From an uncultured Methanobrevibacter sp. (GTDB lineage Archaea > Methanobacteriota > Methanobacteria > Methanobacteriales > Methanobacteriaceae): a stretch of DNA of 7,343 nt. Numbering within the stretch: the stretch's first letter is position 1; each line of letters starts with the position of its first letter. This document shows positions 6,087 through 7,343 of this stretch, in pieces. Location: positions 1 to 7,343 of the forward strand of contig CAMODR010000055.1 in the NCBI GenBank assembly GCA_946611495.1, written 5' to 3'. The notes below the pieces were generated by a model. That model was not told the origin of the DNA. It was given only the letters and a program-made list of their open reading frames with translations, and ran no database searches. The translations under genes and the position numbers were made by a program.

Positions 6087-7178
6087 ATGGGAAAAGTTAG
6101 TAAAGAAAAAATATTGGAGATTTTAGAAGGATATGATAAAGACAATATTACAATTGCCACATTAGGTAGTCACACTTCTTTACATATTCTTAATGGTGCT
6201 AAAGAAGAAGGCTTTAGAACTGCTATTGTATGTGAAAAAGGTAGGGAAGTACCTTATGAACGTTTTGGAGTTGCTGATGAATTCATTATGGTTGATGAAT
6301 TTAAGGACATTGTAAATGAAGATGTGCAACAAAAATTAAGAGACATGAATGCAATCGTCATTCCTCATGGTTCCTTTGTTGCTTATGCTGGTTTAGACAA
6401 TGTTGAAGATAAATTCAATGTTCCTATGTTTGGTAACAGAGACATATTAAGATGGGAAGCTGAAAGAGACCTTGAAAGACAATTGCTTGTAAACGGTAAA
6501 ATCAGAATTCCAATGAAATATGATGATCCATCAGAAATCGACCGTGCTGTAATGGTTAAGTTCCCTGGAGCAAGAGGTGGAAGAGGATACTTTGTAGCTT
6601 CATCTCCTGAAGAATTTGATGAAAAAATCGAAGCAATGAAAGAACGTGGATGGATTGAAGATGAAGATGTAGCACATGCTCACATTGAAGAGTATGTTTC
6701 AGGCTGTAACTACTGTATTCACTATTTCTACTCTGCATTAAATGATGAAGTTGAATTGATGGGTATGGACAGCAGATACGAATCAAGCATTGACGGATTC
6801 GTAAGAATGCCTGCAAAAGATCAATTATCCATTGACATAAGTCCTTCTTATGTTGTAACCGGTAACCACCCTGTTGTAATGAGGGAATCCTTGCTTCCTC
6901 AAGCATTTGATATCGGTGACAAGTTAGTTAAAAGTGCTGCAGAACTTGTAAAACCAGGTTTAAATGGTCCATTCTGTATACAAACTCTTGTAAATGATAA
7001 CCTTGAAGTTGTTGTATTTGAAACCAGTGCAAGAACTGATGGTGGTACAAACACTTTCATGGAAGGTTCTTCATACAGTTACCTTAAATATGGTGAAGGT
7101 ATGAGTATGGGAAGAAGAATTTCCCGTGAAATTAAAACAGCATTAGAAGAAGGCGGTCTTGAGAAAATTATAACATAA
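6087..7178 (+). CDS. purP: Formate-dependent FAICAR synthetase PurP
   Basis: This is a 363-residue ATP-grasp ligase that uses formate and ATP to formylate AICAR to FAICAR, the penultimate step of IMP synthesis. It replaces the folate-dependent transformylase half of PurH in methanogens. The length agrees with the M. jannaschii enzyme (about 361 aa). Seen: an N-terminal [21 protein letters not shown] region (23-43), [13 protein letters not shown] (91-103), [18 protein letters not shown] (112-129), the nucleotide-binding [16 protein letters not shown] (156-171), [18 protein letters not shown] (199-216) and the C-terminal [16 protein letters not shown] (309-324), with acidic and glycine-rich residues typical of the ATP/metal site. 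The ATG at 6087 has AGGAGA 6 nt upstream; a longer TTG-started form (6069) is unlikely. No other purine gene adjoins it, so it appears to be a single-gene unit. A perfect palindrome upstream may allow regulation. Confidence 0.96.
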   Translation: MGKVSKEKILEILEGYDKDNITIATLGSHTSLHILNGAKEEGFRTAIVCEKGREVPYERFGVADEFIMVDEFKDIVNEDVQQKLRDMNAIVIPHGSFVAYAGLDNVEDKFNVPMFGNRDILRWEAERDLERQLLVNGKIRIPMKYDDPSEIDRAVMVKFPGARGGRGYFVASSPEEFDEKIEAMKERGWIEDEDVAHAHIEEYVSGCNYCIHYFYSALNDEVELMGMDSRYESSIDGFVRMPAKDQLSIDISPSYVVTGNHPVVMRESLLPQAFDIGDKLVKSAAELVKPGLNGPFCIQTLVNDNLEVVVFETSARTDGGTNTFMEGSSYSYLKYGEGMSMGRRISREIKTALEEGGLEKIIT

Positions 7179-7183
7179 TTTTC

Positions 7184-7276
7184 TTACTTTCTTTTTTACT
7201 TTTTTTTACTTTTTTTATTATTGATTATTACTTTTTTTCTTTTGTTTTAGGGTTTTATTTAGTTTTTACTTTTTTT
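7184..7276 (+). terminator. Multi-block oligo-T terminator of purP
   Basis: Five TTAC-plus-T-run blocks follow the stop codon (TTAC at 7184, 7196, 7206, 7228 and 7266), most with seven or eight T after the C. Stacked T tracts with no hairpin fit archaeal intrinsic termination. The remaining bases to 7343 continue T-rich, with no gene visible. Confidence 0.6.
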
Positions 7277-7343
7277 AGGCATTGATTTTTCTTATTCTAC
7301 TAATCTTTTTATCTTTTTTGCATTTGCTATTTTTTTAAATAAA

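Noticed and set aside
6556..6906. 116-codon minus-strand open frame inside purP
   Set aside because: The product is rich in L, H and Q as expected from reading purP codons backwards, and purP is intact and well supported here.

Overview
The window is an ordinary, mostly housekeeping stretch of chromosome from a low-GC methanogenic archaeon. The MCM helicase closely resembles that of Methanothermobacter in length and motif wording, PurP is the archaeal formate-dependent type, upstream regions carry archaeal TATA boxes, and genes end in long oligo-T tracts. The very AT-rich intergenic DNA and the gene content point to Methanobacteriales, most likely Methanobrevibacter or a close relative. The genus is an inference.

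Layout: (1) 1-1998, minus strand, complete mcm replicative helicase, whose stop codon is the first three bases of the window. (2) 2231-3634, minus strand, pyruvate kinase. It has its own predicted promoter and a long leader that contains three imperfect tandem copies of a 33-34 bp element. (3) 4005-4436, plus strand, an unrecognised small membrane-anchored protein with a coiled-coil-like exterior and three N-glycosylation sequons. (4) 4602-5803, minus strand, a two-gene unit: a YfcE-type metallophosphoesterase followed 14 nt later by the RlmE/FtsJ 23S rRNA 2'-O-methyltransferase. The unit ends in a hairpin that overlaps the rlmE stop codon. (5) 6087-7178, plus strand, purP (FAICAR synthetase), divergent from (4). 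It has a perfect 19 bp palindrome between its TATA region and its ribosome binding site, and a tail of five TTAC-plus-oligo-T blocks.

The genes do not form one pathway: DNA replication, central carbon metabolism, rRNA modification and purine synthesis sit next to each other as separate transcription units. No tRNA, rRNA, CRISPR array, insertion sequence, integrase or phage gene is visible. I see no undescribed multi-gene system. The parts most worth a second look are regulatory: the pyruvate kinase leader repeats, the purP palindrome, the strand-specific rlmE terminator hairpin, and the orphan membrane protein. Two start codons are better placed downstream of the longest reading frame (purP at 6087, the phosphoesterase at 5803).
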